In this document: positions 1-9,752 of the stretch, piece by piece | How the letters are laid out: every line of letters begins with the position of its first letter | Position numbering within the stretch: the stretch's first letter is position 1 | Position numbers and translations under genes: made by a program | DNA from: Pseudomonas sp. MYb185 | GTDB taxonomy: Bacteria > Pseudomonadota > Gammaproteobacteria > Pseudomonadales > Pseudomonadaceae | Direction of reading: 5' to 3' | Assembly: GCF_002979975.1 (NCBI RefSeq) | Contig: NZ_PCQD01000005.1 | Span: 6,071 to 70,070, forward strand | DNA length: 64,000 bases | The notes under the pieces: generated by a model | Told to the model about the DNA's origin: nothing | Databases searched by the model: none | What the model saw: only the letters and a program-made list of their open reading frames with translations

Positions 1-140
1 GTCGAGCAGGCGCTCGACAACCCGAGGGCACTGCTCGGGGTGTAGCGCCCCCGCGCTACGCCTGCGGACCCAACCTCAACCCCGTCGTCGAGCCGATCGC
101 GGCCCGGTCCGATCGCGGCCCGAGGCGCTCGACAACCCGC
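1..140. repeat. Intergenic hairpin repeat cluster, one hairpin with an enlarged loop
   Basis: Three hairpins of the AGGC-loop family are visible. GTCGAGC-AGGC-GCTCGAC lies at 1-18. GTAGCGC-CCCC-GCGCTAC lies at 42-59. A third GTCGAGC/GCTCGAC stem (87-93 with 127-133) has a 29-nt insertion before its AGGC loop, made of two identical 13-bp copies (94-106 and 110-122) separated by GTC. From 141 to 304 I see no gene or further structure. The cluster is cut by the window edge, so its full extent is unknown. Confidence 0.8.
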
Positions 141-304
141 GTACGCCTCAGGGCACGGCGCCTATACCTTCCACCCCTATACCAAAACAGCACTACTGCT
201 TACGTGGCCTGCCCAACAACTCTGATCGTCCGATCACCTCCCGCCCACTTTCAGGCTTATCTGGCTCCGAGAAGGCTGCCTGAGCGATCGCCTCATCTAG
301 CCCT

Positions 305-1528
305 CTAAAGCTTCGGACTCCGCAGAGAAGCCATCCCATCATTCCAGGCATGCACCATGTGCTTGGCAACGGTATGCCAGCGAGGCTCATTCTGAGCCGC
401 TTCGATCACTTCCTGTCCGACCTCTACTGCCGATTCACACAAGCGCTCCACCATCTCTGCATAGCGCTTAGGCGCAATGCCCAGTCTGGCCTTGAAGAAC
501 CGCTCCAAGGTTTTTCCCACTGCCCAGGTTTGCCGTCCATCAACTGGCAACCCCGGTGGGTTGGCGGCATAACGTGGATACGCCTGGGTGGTGACGAGGT
601 CATAGACCGGCGTATAAACCACGTCTTGCAAGCCGGTGTAATACAGAGCGATGTTTTTGGTATGGCAATCGGTATTGCGCACTACATAGTTGGTCAGCAA
701 ATGCCAGCCAAATAGCTCCAGTTGCTGCCTCATGGCTGCGGCAGGCACATATACTCGGGTGGCATTCAGGGCACGTTCGGTCGTCGTTGCATATTTTTCG
801 TGGGGCGGTAGTCCCAGCAAACTGCAGGCATCCTCGACCCCGTGCGTGACGGCACCCTGCGCATCCACGTCGAACCGATCCACCACTAGCACGCGCCCGT
901 CTTCCGACATGCGTGTCCTGGCCACCGGCACGACATTCAGTCTCTCCAGCACTCGCATGGTGTAGAACTCGTTGAACCCAAGATAAGGGGTGCTGTCATC
1001 CGAGCCTTTGATGATATGGCGGCTGGTACGCAATGTGGGTTTCCCGACGGCATGCGCAGGCGCCTCTGTATCTTCTTCCGGTGCCATGAACTTGGGCACC
1101 ATGCCGGAAATGGATGTCCGGGCATATCGACGCACCAGGCTCGAAAAATGCACCGTGGTGTTCTCAGCTTTGAGCAAGGATTCTATTTGCAGTGGCTCCA
1201 TATCCCCACCTGGCGCCCCGCCCTCAGGCGTAACGGTGACACGTCCAATCCCGATTCCACCCACCACCGCCAGCAGTGAAAGGTCCGTGCCATCAAGCAG
1301 CGGCCCGAACTCTTCGCGGATGATGCTTAGCAGATAGCCTTCGGGCAGGTTCTGGCGAAAAAAGGGATGCAGATCGCGCGGCCAGCGCCAGGGTTCCGCA
1401 CGTACTGGCATCGTCAGACTGACGAAATCAGCGGGATCGGTATCCGGCAAATAGCTCAGAAGGTATTCGTCACGTTCCCGGTAGAGTTTGGCGACTGTCC
1501 TTCCGCACACATGCACGTCGAGTTTCAT
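305..1528 (-). CDS. hipA: HipA-family serine/threonine kinase toxin
   Basis: This 407-residue protein has the HipA arrangement of an N-terminal subdomain and a C-terminal kinase core. Visible motifs are ISGMVPK (about 140-146, equivalent to the loop carrying the autophosphorylated serine of E. coli HipA), a lysine in HIIKG (about 174), NTDCHTKN (285-292, catalytic Asp 287) and VYDLVTT (308-314, metal-binding Asp 310). All key residues look intact, so the kinase is probably active. Known HipA proteins phosphorylate aminoacyl-tRNA synthetases and cause growth arrest; the target here cannot be read from sequence. The start codon overlaps the stop of the upstream hipB-like gene by 4 bp (ATGA), which implies translational coupling. 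It is slightly shorter than E. coli HipA (440). Confidence 0.9.
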   Translation of the reverse strand: MKLDVHVCGRTVAKLYRERDEYLLSYLPDTDPADFVSLTMPVRAEPWRWPRDLHPFFRQNLPEGYLLSIIREEFGPLLDGTDLSLLAVVGGIGIGRVTVTPEGGAPGGDMEPLQIESLLKAENTTVHFSSLVRRYARTSISGMVPKFMAPEEDTEAPAHAVGKPTLRTSRHIIKGSDDSTPYLGFNEFYTMRVLERLNVVPVARTRMSEDGRVLVVDRFDVDAQGAVTHGVEDACSLLGLPPHEKYATTTERALNATRVYVPAAAMRQQLELFGWHLLTNYVVRNTDCHTKNIALYYTGLQDVVYTPVYDLVTTQAYPRYAANPPGLPVDGRQTWAVGKTLERFFKARLGIAPKRYAEMVERLCESAVEVGQEVIEAAQNEPRWHTVAKHMVHAWNDGMASLRSPKL

Positions 1529-1788
1529 GGATCGTCCTCCCGACGTTGCTCGGCCAGGATGTCCTCGATAGTTCGGATGTGACCCTGTTTGACAGGCTTG
1601 AGGTCGTAGCCTGCTGCTTCCAGCAATCGCAGCAATGCGGAAACGCTCATGTCGCCTTTGGCAAGGCTCTCCATGCGGGCAACGGTCGTGCGCGAGACTC
1701 CCGCGCGTTGGGCCAGGGTTTCTTGGCTCAAGCCTGCTTCTCGGCGCACGCTACGCAGAAAGTCTGCAACGTCAGCTAATGTTGTCAC
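1525..1788 (-). CDS. hipB: HipB-like XRE-family antitoxin and repressor
   Basis: This 87-residue protein is mostly a Cro/C1-type helix-turn-helix (residues about 5-65), with the recognition region around SQETLAQRAGVSRTTVARME. The C-terminal tail is short and charged. It precedes the kinase gene with a 4-bp overlap, the standard antitoxin-first order. It should bind and neutralise the HipA partner and repress the operon. A perfect inverted repeat about 40 bp upstream of its start (1829-1848) is the obvious operator candidate. The identification rests on HTH content plus position beside hipA. Confidence 0.88.
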   Translation of the reverse strand: MTTLADVADFLRSVRREAGLSQETLAQRAGVSRTTVARMESLAKGDMSVSALLRLLEAAGYDLKPVKQGHIRTIEDILAEQRREDDP

Positions 1789-1828
1789 TGTGTCCTCTGG
1801 GCGTCAAATTTTGGGTTTTAAAGATAAA

Positions 1829-1857
1829 ATGTAGCTTGCGGGCTACATTGCCGCAAG
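1829..1857. promoter_or_regulatory. Candidate HipB operator: nested inverted repeats
   Basis: ATGTAGC (1829-1835) and GCTACAT (1842-1848) form a perfect 7-bp inverted repeat with a 6-nt spacer. Overlapping it, CTTGCGG (1835-1841) and CCGCAAG (1851-1857) form a second perfect 7-bp inverted repeat. The two arrangements are mutually exclusive as hairpins but could both be protein-binding dyads. They lie just upstream of the hipB start in otherwise AT-rich DNA, where an autoregulatory operator is expected. The function is inferred from position and symmetry only. Confidence 0.55.
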
Positions 1858-1976
1858 GAGTGCACTTGAAATCTTGCTTAAAGATGGAAGGAGCATTTAA
1901 AGAGGGGATTGTAGCCTTCAGGACTCAAGCTGGCCGAATCCGACTTATTTTGATGCCCGACGGATACAATTTATGG

Positions 1977-2010
1977 CTCGGTCATCCTTCATCCTCGAAG
2001 GATGACCGAG
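1977..2010. terminator. Perfect 14-bp-stem hairpin downstream of the AraC gene
   Basis: Bases 1977-1990 pair perfectly with 1997-2010 around a 6-nt loop (ATCCTC). The structure lies 23 bp beyond the stop of the minus-strand AraC-type gene and faces the hipBA promoter region. There is no clear T-run on either side, so if it is a terminator it is atypical; it may instead be a mobile hairpin element or an mRNA-stabilising structure. Confidence 0.45.
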
Positions 2011-2033
2011 TGCAGGGTGAGGGGCGTGCGGGC

Positions 2034-3086
2034 TTATACCAGCACCGTATTCTCCGGTCGGCCCAGCGTCTGTTCACGAAAGGCGGTTGGGCTCATGTTG
2101 GTCCAGCGGCGGAAGGCGCGGGTGAAGCTGCTGGGGTCGAGAAAGCCCAGCTCGAAGGCGATGCGCCCGAGGTTCAGGCGGTTTTCCTGGATCAGCTTGA
2201 TGGCCAGCTCCATGCGCACTTCATCCAGCAGTTTTTCATAGGTGGTGCAGGTTTCGCTCAGCTTGCGCCGTAGGTGCCGTGGGCTGACGTTGAAGGGCAT
2301 GGCGACCAGCTCCTCGGAGATCTCCCGCTCGGACAGCAACACGCGAATCCGTTGCTTGACCTGTTCGGCGAAGTCCACGTTGGGCAGATCCTCGAGCATG
2401 TCTTCCAGGGAGGCGTCCAGGCGCTTGAGCAGAAAGGCATCACTGGTCGGCAGTCGGGCGTCCAGGGCCCGGCGGCTGAGGCGTACGGCGATTCGCTTGC
2501 TGCTCAGCCTGACCCGCGTACCGAGAATCTTCTCGCAGTCCTCCCGCCTCTTTTCGGCATCGCCACCGAGGCGGACTTCCATGACCAGCGGCAGGTTCTC
2601 CGCTTCCATTTCCTTCCATGAATTGACGCATCGGGATACCAACGCCTCGATCTGCAAGGGGTGGGCGGCACCCTTGGGTTCGAAATACACTGTCACTGAA
2701 TGCTCGTCTTCGACCGAATACAGCTGCACCTGGGTGCTGAATACTTGTATGAAACGCACAATGCGTTGGACAGCTGCGCCAGCTGTCTCACTGGAGCGGG
2801 CTGTAAGGGCCAATAATTGCATCGTTGGACTGGTGAAGGCCTGCCCCATGCGCAGGGCGAAACACTCATCCTTGCTGAGGCTCGCCGCGGCGTGCCAGAG
2901 GCGATTCATGTCTGTTTGGCTGATATGGCGCAGACTTACGTCATCGGGGCCGTTGTATGAGCGCAGATCCTCGGGCAAATCGCGAATCTGTTTCCCATAG
3001 GTACTCAATGCCTGAATGATGCCCCTGGCCCATAGCGCTCTTTCCTTGAGGCGATGGCAGGGAAGTGGCGGAAGTACGTGGCTCAT
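2034..3086 (-). CDS. AraC-family transcriptional regulator (OruR-like architecture)
   Basis: Taken from the ATG at 3086 the product has 350 residues; AAAGAGGA lies about nine bases upstream of this start, whereas a possible earlier ATG at 3140 has no Shine-Dalgarno. The N-terminal ~200 residues fit the 'arabinose-binding-like' domain of AraC proteins that detect fatty-acid- or ornithine-like ligands, and the last ~100 residues form the double HTH (AIKLIQENRLNLGRIAFELG, then FLDPSSFTRAFRRWTNMSP). It is divergent from the DUF1302/DUF1329 operon and probably controls it. The inducer is unknown. Confident for family, tentative for target. Confidence 0.88.
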   Translation of the reverse strand: MSHVLPPLPCHRLKERALWARGIIQALSTYGKQIRDLPEDLRSYNGPDDVSLRHISQTDMNRLWHAAASLSKDECFALRMGQAFTSPTMQLLALTARSSETAGAAVQRIVRFIQVFSTQVQLYSVEDEHSVTVYFEPKGAAHPLQIEALVSRCVNSWKEMEAENLPLVMEVRLGGDAEKRREDCEKILGTRVRLSSKRIAVRLSRRALDARLPTSDAFLLKRLDASLEDMLEDLPNVDFAEQVKQRIRVLLSEREISEELVAMPFNVSPRHLRRKLSETCTTYEKLLDEVRMELAIKLIQENRLNLGRIAFELGFLDPSSFTRAFRRWTNMSPTAFREQTLGRPENTVLV

Positions 3087-3350
3087 GCCGGCATTCCTCT
3101 TTGTTGTTCTTATTTGTAACGATTCTTGTCGTTGAGACATAACATAGAGCAGCTGCAGCCATTATGCAAAAAAATACAACAGACTATTGCCGTCGAGAAA
3201 TTGATCACATTCATCCAGTGAATGTCCTGCAGAGCCAAGGTATTGGTCCGAATCAGCCAAATCGTTTCAGCGCTCCGTGACAGACTTGATAGCGACCGTT
3301 CGGCTCCCCCAAGGCCGGAGGGTATGGATCCAATCTAACGGAGCAGCACA

Positions 3351-5165
3351 ATGACAAAAACAAAGCATGCTTGGGCGCTGGCCGCGTTGCCTCTGGCAAT
3401 CGGGCTAGCCAGCTTCACAGGCTCGGCAAATGCAGTGAACTTCAATATTGGTGAAATTGAAGGGCAACTTGACTCACAGCTGTCCATCGGTGCCAGCATG
3501 TCAATGTCCGGTCCGGACAAGCGCTTTATCCATACACTGACCGAAATCAATGGAGTGAATCAGGGTGGGGAGGCAGCTGCACGTACATCGGATGACGGCC
3601 GGCTCAACTATAAGAAACACGATGTGTTTTCCAAGATTTTCAAGGGCTCCCACGATCTGGAACTACGCTATGGCAATTCAGGTGCCTTTATTCGTGGCAA
3701 CTACTGGTATGACTTTGAAACCAAGGACGGCAGTCAGCGTTTCTATGATGTGAGTGATTCCGGTCGTCACCCATTGCAGAAGGGCTCGGGTATCCAACTG
3801 CTCGATGCTTTCGTCTATCACAACTATTCCATCGGCAATAACCCTGGCAACGTGCGTCTGGGGCGCCAGGTGGTCAGCTGGGGTGAGGGTGTCTTCATCC
3901 AGAATGGTATCAACTCGATCAACCCGATCGACGCCTCTGCGTTTCGCCGTCCCGGTGCGGAGCTGAAAGAGGGGCTGATGCCGGTTGAGATGCTGTATCT
4001 GTCCCAGGGGCTGACCGAGAACCTGACGATGGAGGCCTTCTACCAGCTCAAGTGGCACGGCACCATTGCTGATAACTGCGGAACGTTTTTCTCTGGTTCG
4101 GATGTGGTGGGGCGTGAATGTAATGACCGCTTAGTATTTGCAGGGGCTGATCTGCCTCATGGTACTCAGCCCAACGGAACATTCATCGCTCGGACTCAGA
4201 AAGACAAGGAGGCTAGCGATAGCGGGCAGTTCGGCGTGGCGTTCCGTTGGTTTGTGCCAGAGCTGAACAACACTGAGTTCGGCTTTTATGCGCTTAATTA
4301 TCATAGCCGAAACCCTATCTACTCCAACGTGGCGGGGACGCTAGCTGGTGGTGTTGGTGTTCCGACTCCTGGTTATGACGGTAGTTTCGGGGCTGCGGGT
4401 TATTTCTTTGAGCATCCTGAAGATATCCGTCTCTACGGTATCAGCTTCGGTACTGATATTGGCGGTACCTCTGTAGCGGGTGAAATCAGTTACCGACCAA
4501 ACATGCCGCTGCAGATCAACTCTGGCGACATGAGCCGTACCGCTTTGCTGGCTGCTCTTGGGCAGCCTGACAATACTCACCGCGATCTGCATAACAGTCT
4601 CGCTCCAGGCGATTATATCCGTGGCTATGAGCGCAAGGAGTTCTGGCAAGCATCTATGAGTGCGGTGCATTTCATTGATCGTATTCTGGGAGCAAGCCGG
4701 TTGTCGCTGATTGGAGAGGTCGGCGCTAACTACATCAGTGGCCTTGGCACGGGTAACGGTACTACCAAATTTGGTAGAGATTCTCTGTTTGGTCAGAGCC
4801 CATACGCGGATGGCACCTGTTCGTCCAACTCAGGCGCTGCGGGTGAGTCCCCTCATGCCGCAAGTTGGTGTGAAAACAACGGCTTCTTCACCGACTGGTC
4901 CTGGGGCTACCGCATGCGTGCCTCCCTGGATTACAGCAACGTGTTTGCCGGTATCAACCTGAGTCCGAACGTGGCGTTTTCCCATGATGTCGAGGGTTAC
5001 AGCCCCAACTTCAACGAAAATGCCAAGTCGGTCAGCCTCGGTCTGAATGCCGATTACGCCAACAAGTACAACGCCAGCATCAGCTACACCAACTTCTTTG
5101 ATGGCAAGTACAACACCCTGGTTGATCGCGACTTTGCCGCTGTCAGCTTTGGCGTAAGTTTCTAA
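3351..5165 (+). CDS. DUF1302 family outer-membrane protein
   Basis: The 604-residue protein begins with a clear Sec signal peptide (hydrophobic core, cleavage probably after SANA, about residue 28). The rest is rich in aromatic residues and Gly/Asn with alternating hydrophobic strands, and ends in ...AAVSFGVSF with a terminal Phe, as outer-membrane beta-barrels do. It matches the DUF1302 family. In pseudomonads these genes are almost always next to DUF1329 genes and often near hydrophobic-compound degradation loci, so a role in uptake or handling of lipophilic substrates is inferred. It is 18 bp upstream of the DUF1329 gene, in the same operon, and divergent from the AraC regulator. The 264-bp gap before it shows no operator I can recognise. 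Confidence 0.9.
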   Translation: MTKTKHAWALAALPLAIGLASFTGSANAVNFNIGEIEGQLDSQLSIGASMSMSGPDKRFIHTLTEINGVNQGGEAAARTSDDGRLNYKKHDVFSKIFKGSHDLELRYGNSGAFIRGNYWYDFETKDGSQRFYDVSDSGRHPLQKGSGIQLLDAFVYHNYSIGNNPGNVRLGRQVVSWGEGVFIQNGINSINPIDASAFRRPGAELKEGLMPVEMLYLSQGLTENLTMEAFYQLKWHGTIADNCGTFFSGSDVVGRECNDRLVFAGADLPHGTQPNGTFIARTQKDKEASDSGQFGVAFRWFVPELNNTEFGFYALNYHSRNPIYSNVAGTLAGGVGVPTPGYDGSFGAAGYFFEHPEDIRLYGISFGTDIGGTSVAGEISYRPNMPLQINSGDMSRTALLAALGQPDNTHRDLHNSLAPGDYIRGYERKEFWQASMSAVHFIDRILGASRLSLIGEVGANYISGLGTGNGTTKFGRDSLFGQSPYADGTCSSNSGAAGESPHAASWCENNGFFTDWSWGYRMRASLDYSNVFAGINLSPNVAFSHDVEGYSPNFNENAKSVSLGLNADYANKYNASISYTNFFDGKYNTLVDRDFAAVSFGVSF

Positions 5166-5183
5166 GCAGGCTAGGAGAAAAAA

Positions 5184-6560
5184 ATGCATATGCAGAAAAT
5201 GATAATCGGCGCCTGCGGTCTGGCTCTGAGTCTGGTTGCCACAGCGGTATCGGCCCAGAGTGTCAGCCAGTCTGAAATCGACCAGTTGGGCACTACCCTG
5301 ACTCCGATCGGTGCGGAAAAGGCCGGTAACGCGGCAGGCACCATTCCCGAGTGGACCGGCGGTCTGCCGACGGATGCGGGTAGTGACTTGCCCAACAACT
5401 TCCTGCAGAACCCATTCGAGGGGGAGCAGGCGGAGTTTGTAATCACGGCGCAGAACTACCAGGAGTACAGGGACAATCTGACTCCTGGCCAGGTGGCGAT
5501 GTTCGAGCGCTATCCGGAAACTTTCCGCATGCCGGTCTACAAGAGCCAGCGTACGGTTGGCTTTCCCCAGCGTATCTATGACCAGGTTAAGCAGACTGCA
5601 GGTCAGGCCAAGCTGGTGAATGGTGGTGACGGTATCGAGAACGTTACCCCGGGCGCTTCCTTCGTCTTCCCTGTGCCGAAATCCGGTGCGGAAGTGATCT
5701 GGAACCACATGACGCGCTACCGCCTGAACGTGCATCGCTGGTATATGCAGGCCATGCCGCAGACTAATGGTTCCTACACGCTGATCAAGCTGGAAGAGGA
5801 AGTGGGCTACCCGAACCTGATGCCCGATATCGACGCAACCACCATGCCCAACACGCTGTTGTTCTTCAAACAGCGGGTGAACGCGCCGGCGCGTCTGGCC
5901 GGTAACGTGCTGCTGGTGCATGACAGCCTTGACCAGTTGAAAGAGCCGCGTATGGCGTGGGTATACAACGCCGGTCAACGTCGGGTACGTCGTGCGCCGC
6001 AGGTGGCCTACGATGGTCCGGGTACTGCATCGGACGGTATGCGTACCTCGGATAACTTCTCCATGTATAACGGTGCTCCTGACCGCTACAACTGGGAGTT
6101 GATCGGCAAGAAGGAAATCTACCTGCCCTATAACTCCGGCAAGCTGACTACGCCGGGCCTGAAATACGCGGACGTACTGAAAGCAGGCCACGTTAACCCC
6201 GAACATACCCGTTTCGAGCTGCACCGTGTATGGGAAGTACAGGGTAACGTGAAGCAGGGCCAGCGTCATATCTATGCACAGCGTAACTTCTTCATAGATG
6301 AGGACTCCTGGCAGATCGGTCTGGCTGATCATTACGACGGCCGTGGCACCTTGTGGCGTGTCGGTGAGGGACATATCTCCTTCAACTACAAGCACCAGAT
6401 CCCCGGTTATGCTCTGGAGACCCTGTATGACCTGCTGGCTGGTCGTTACATCGCCCTGGGCATGTACACCGAGGAAGCCTCCGCTCCGCAGTTTGGCGGT
6501 ACGCCTCCGACCTACAACCAGTTCACTCCGGCTGCTCTGAGGGCTGCAGGGGTACGCTGA
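5184..6560 (+). CDS. DUF1329 family periplasmic/outer-membrane-associated protein
   Basis: This 458-residue protein has a signal peptide (cleavage about VSAQ, residue 24-26) and the DUF1329 signature region near its mature N terminus (PIGAEKAGNAAGTIPEWTGG). The family adopts a LolB-like fold and is thought to bind lipid-like ligands. The start at 5184 is chosen because AGGAG lies six bases upstream. It follows the DUF1302 gene by 18 bp and is followed by a strong terminator, which closes a two-gene operon. No cysteine lipobox is seen, so it is probably soluble or peripheral. Its role in transport or outer-membrane lipid handling is an inference from family context. Confidence 0.9.
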   Translation: MHMQKMIIGACGLALSLVATAVSAQSVSQSEIDQLGTTLTPIGAEKAGNAAGTIPEWTGGLPTDAGSDLPNNFLQNPFEGEQAEFVITAQNYQEYRDNLTPGQVAMFERYPETFRMPVYKSQRTVGFPQRIYDQVKQTAGQAKLVNGGDGIENVTPGASFVFPVPKSGAEVIWNHMTRYRLNVHRWYMQAMPQTNGSYTLIKLEEEVGYPNLMPDIDATTMPNTLLFFKQRVNAPARLAGNVLLVHDSLDQLKEPRMAWVYNAGQRRVRRAPQVAYDGPGTASDGMRTSDNFSMYNGAPDRYNWELIGKKEIYLPYNSGKLTTPGLKYADVLKAGHVNPEHTRFELHRVWEVQGNVKQGQRHIYAQRNFFIDEDSWQIGLADHYDGRGTLWRVGEGHISFNYKHQIPGYALETLYDLLAGRYIALGMYTEEASAPQFGGTPPTYNQFTPAALRAAGVR

Positions 6561-6590
6561 TTGCTGTAGTACGCTTTACGTTTGGGTTTG

Positions 6591-6617
6591 AGGGGCATCT
6601 TCGGATGCCCCTTTTTT
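6591..6617 (+). terminator. Rho-independent terminator of the DUF1302-DUF1329 operon
   Basis: GGGGCATC (6592-6599), a TTCG tetraloop and GATGCCCC (6604-6611) form a perfect 8-bp stem followed by six T residues. It sits 31 bp after the DUF1329 stop codon. The UUCG loop is the unusually stable type, so termination should be efficient and it insulates dsdA. Confidence 0.95.
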
Positions 6618-6679
6618 ATTTCCACCAGCTGCTATCATGCCATTCACCCTCTGAATAACCGTGAATACGAGGAAATATC

Positions 6680-8031
6680 ATGAGCATAGTATCGATTGAT
6701 CGCTGGCTGGAAGGTCACCCCCTGGTGCAGGAGCTGGTGGCATTGAAGGAGACGGCCTGGTTCAATCCGGCTGTGCAACCTGCAGCTGTGGCGTTGGCTG
6801 ACGTGGGGCTGACGCGGGAGGATGTGGCGGACGTCAGTGCCAGACTGGGTCGCTTTGCACCCTATATCGCCCGGGTATTTCCGCAAACCGAGCCGGTCGG
6901 TGGGATTATCGAGTCGCCGATCCAGGCGGTGCCGCGTATGCAGGAGGCCATCAGCACACGTTATGGCCTGCCCTTGCCGGGCCAGCTATGGCTCAAGCTG
7001 GATAGCCACTTGCCGATTTCCGGCTCGATCAAGGCGCGGGGCGGGATCTACGAAGTGCTCAAGCATGCCGAGGATCTGGCATTGGCCGAAGGGCTGTTGA
7101 GCACGGATGACGATTACTCGAAGCTCGACAGCGACGAGGTGCGGGCGTTCTTTCGTCAGTACCGCATCGCGGTAGGCTCCACCGGTAACCTGGGTATGTC
7201 GATCGGTATCATGAGCGCCACGCTTGGCTTCGATGTGACCGTGCACATGTCCGCCGATGCCCGGCAATGGAAGAAGGACAAGCTGCGCTCGCACGGGGTG
7301 ACGGTGGTCGAGCATGCCTCGGATTACAGTGTGGCGGTGACCGAGGGCAGAAAGCAGGCGGAACAGGACTCGGCCTGTCATTTCATCGACGATGAGAACT
7401 CCACCAGTCTGTTTCTCGGCTATGCGGTGGCTGCCGGGCGGTTGAAGTCGCAGGTGGCGGACGCCGGTGTGGTGGTCGACGCCGAGCACCCGCTGTTCGT
7501 CTATCTGCCCTGTGGTGTGGGTGGTGGGCCGGGCGGTGTGGCGTTCGGTCTGAAGCTGGCGTTTGGTGATGCTGTGCATTGCATTTTCGCCGAGCCCACG
7601 CATTCTCCGTGCATGCTGCTGGGGGTCTACACCGGGCTGCATGATGAAATATCGGTGCAGGATTTCGGCATCGACAATATCACTGCTGCTGACGGCCTGG
7701 CCGTGGGCAGGCCATCGGGGTTTGTCGGCAAGGCCATGCAGCGGCTCATCGACGGTTATTACACCATCAGCGATGAAGAGATGTATGCGTTGCTTGCATT
7801 GCTGGAGCAACAGGAGGGCATTCGTCTGGAGCCTTCGGCGCTGGCTGGTGTGCCGGGGATCGCTCGTATCCTGTCAGCGGACCAGGAGGCTTATCGCCAG
7901 CGTCTGCAGTTGAGTGCAGAGGCGCTGGCCAATGCCACGCACCTGGCCTGGGCTACCGGTGGCAGCATGGTACCGGATGATGAAATGGCAGCCTATCTGG
8001 CCAAGGGGCGGGCGGCTCTGGGGGAAACGGC

Positions 8032-8038
<7 letters not shown>
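6680..8038 (+). CDS. dsdA: D-serine dehydratase (D-serine ammonia-lyase)
   Basis: The 452-residue product matches DsdA along its whole length. The PLP-lysine motif is visible as SGSIKARGG (about residues 114-122), preceded by the substrate-loop segment WLKLDSHLP, and the glycine-rich phosphate-binding loop CGVGGGPGG lies near residue 280. It converts D-serine to pyruvate and ammonia in the cytoplasm, detoxifying D-serine or using it as a nutrient. GAGGAAAT precedes the start. No dsdC regulator or dsdX permease is adjacent, so regulation is not evident. Its end overlaps the convergent wcaJ-like gene by 7 bp. Confidence 0.96.
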
Positions 8039-9447
<1,409 letters not shown>

Positions 9448-9527
9448 GGTGGGTACCTTTAATTTGTTCTGTGTTTGGAGGGAGCGAGCTGCGGCGTGGT
9501 GGTGCAGGAGCCGGAAGACAAGTGGAA

Positions 9528-9734
9528 GGCCGCGTTCCATCCCGGCCAGCGGCGTTTCATGCACCTGCGCGGGTCGAGATGGAACTCGACCTTCCTTTCG
9601 GGTCTGTGTTTGGGCGCTGCGCCAGTGGTGTTGTCGTCGAGCGGGGGCTCGACAACCCGGTGTTATGGATGGCCGGGTTCCATCCCGGCCTGCGGTGTCT
9701 CATGCAGCTCTGCTGGTCGAGATGGAACTCGACC
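9528..9734. repeat. Hairpin repeats, about 1.4 copies of the 143-bp unit
   Basis: Two TTCCAT-loop hairpins start at 9528 (degenerate stem, GGCCGCG against CCCGGCC) and 9671 (perfect), exactly 143 bp apart, the same period as in the large array at 18955. Each is followed by an ATGGAA-loop hairpin GGTCGAG/CTCGACC, the last at 9715-9734. A GTCGAGC/GCTCGAC hairpin sits between them. The block lies between two genes of the polysaccharide locus. Confidence 0.9.
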
Positions 9735-9752
9735 CTCCGGAACCTGCGTTAG

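Noticed and set aside
4830-6395. A 521-codon minus-strand frame
   Set aside because: Antisense to the DUF1302 and DUF1329 genes, spanning both and their gap; no ribosome-binding site or family motif.
9448-9564. N-terminal 39-codon extension of the WcaJ-like gene
   Set aside because: It runs towards repeat DNA, has no Shine-Dalgarno, and the Met at 9447 has one and matches the family start.
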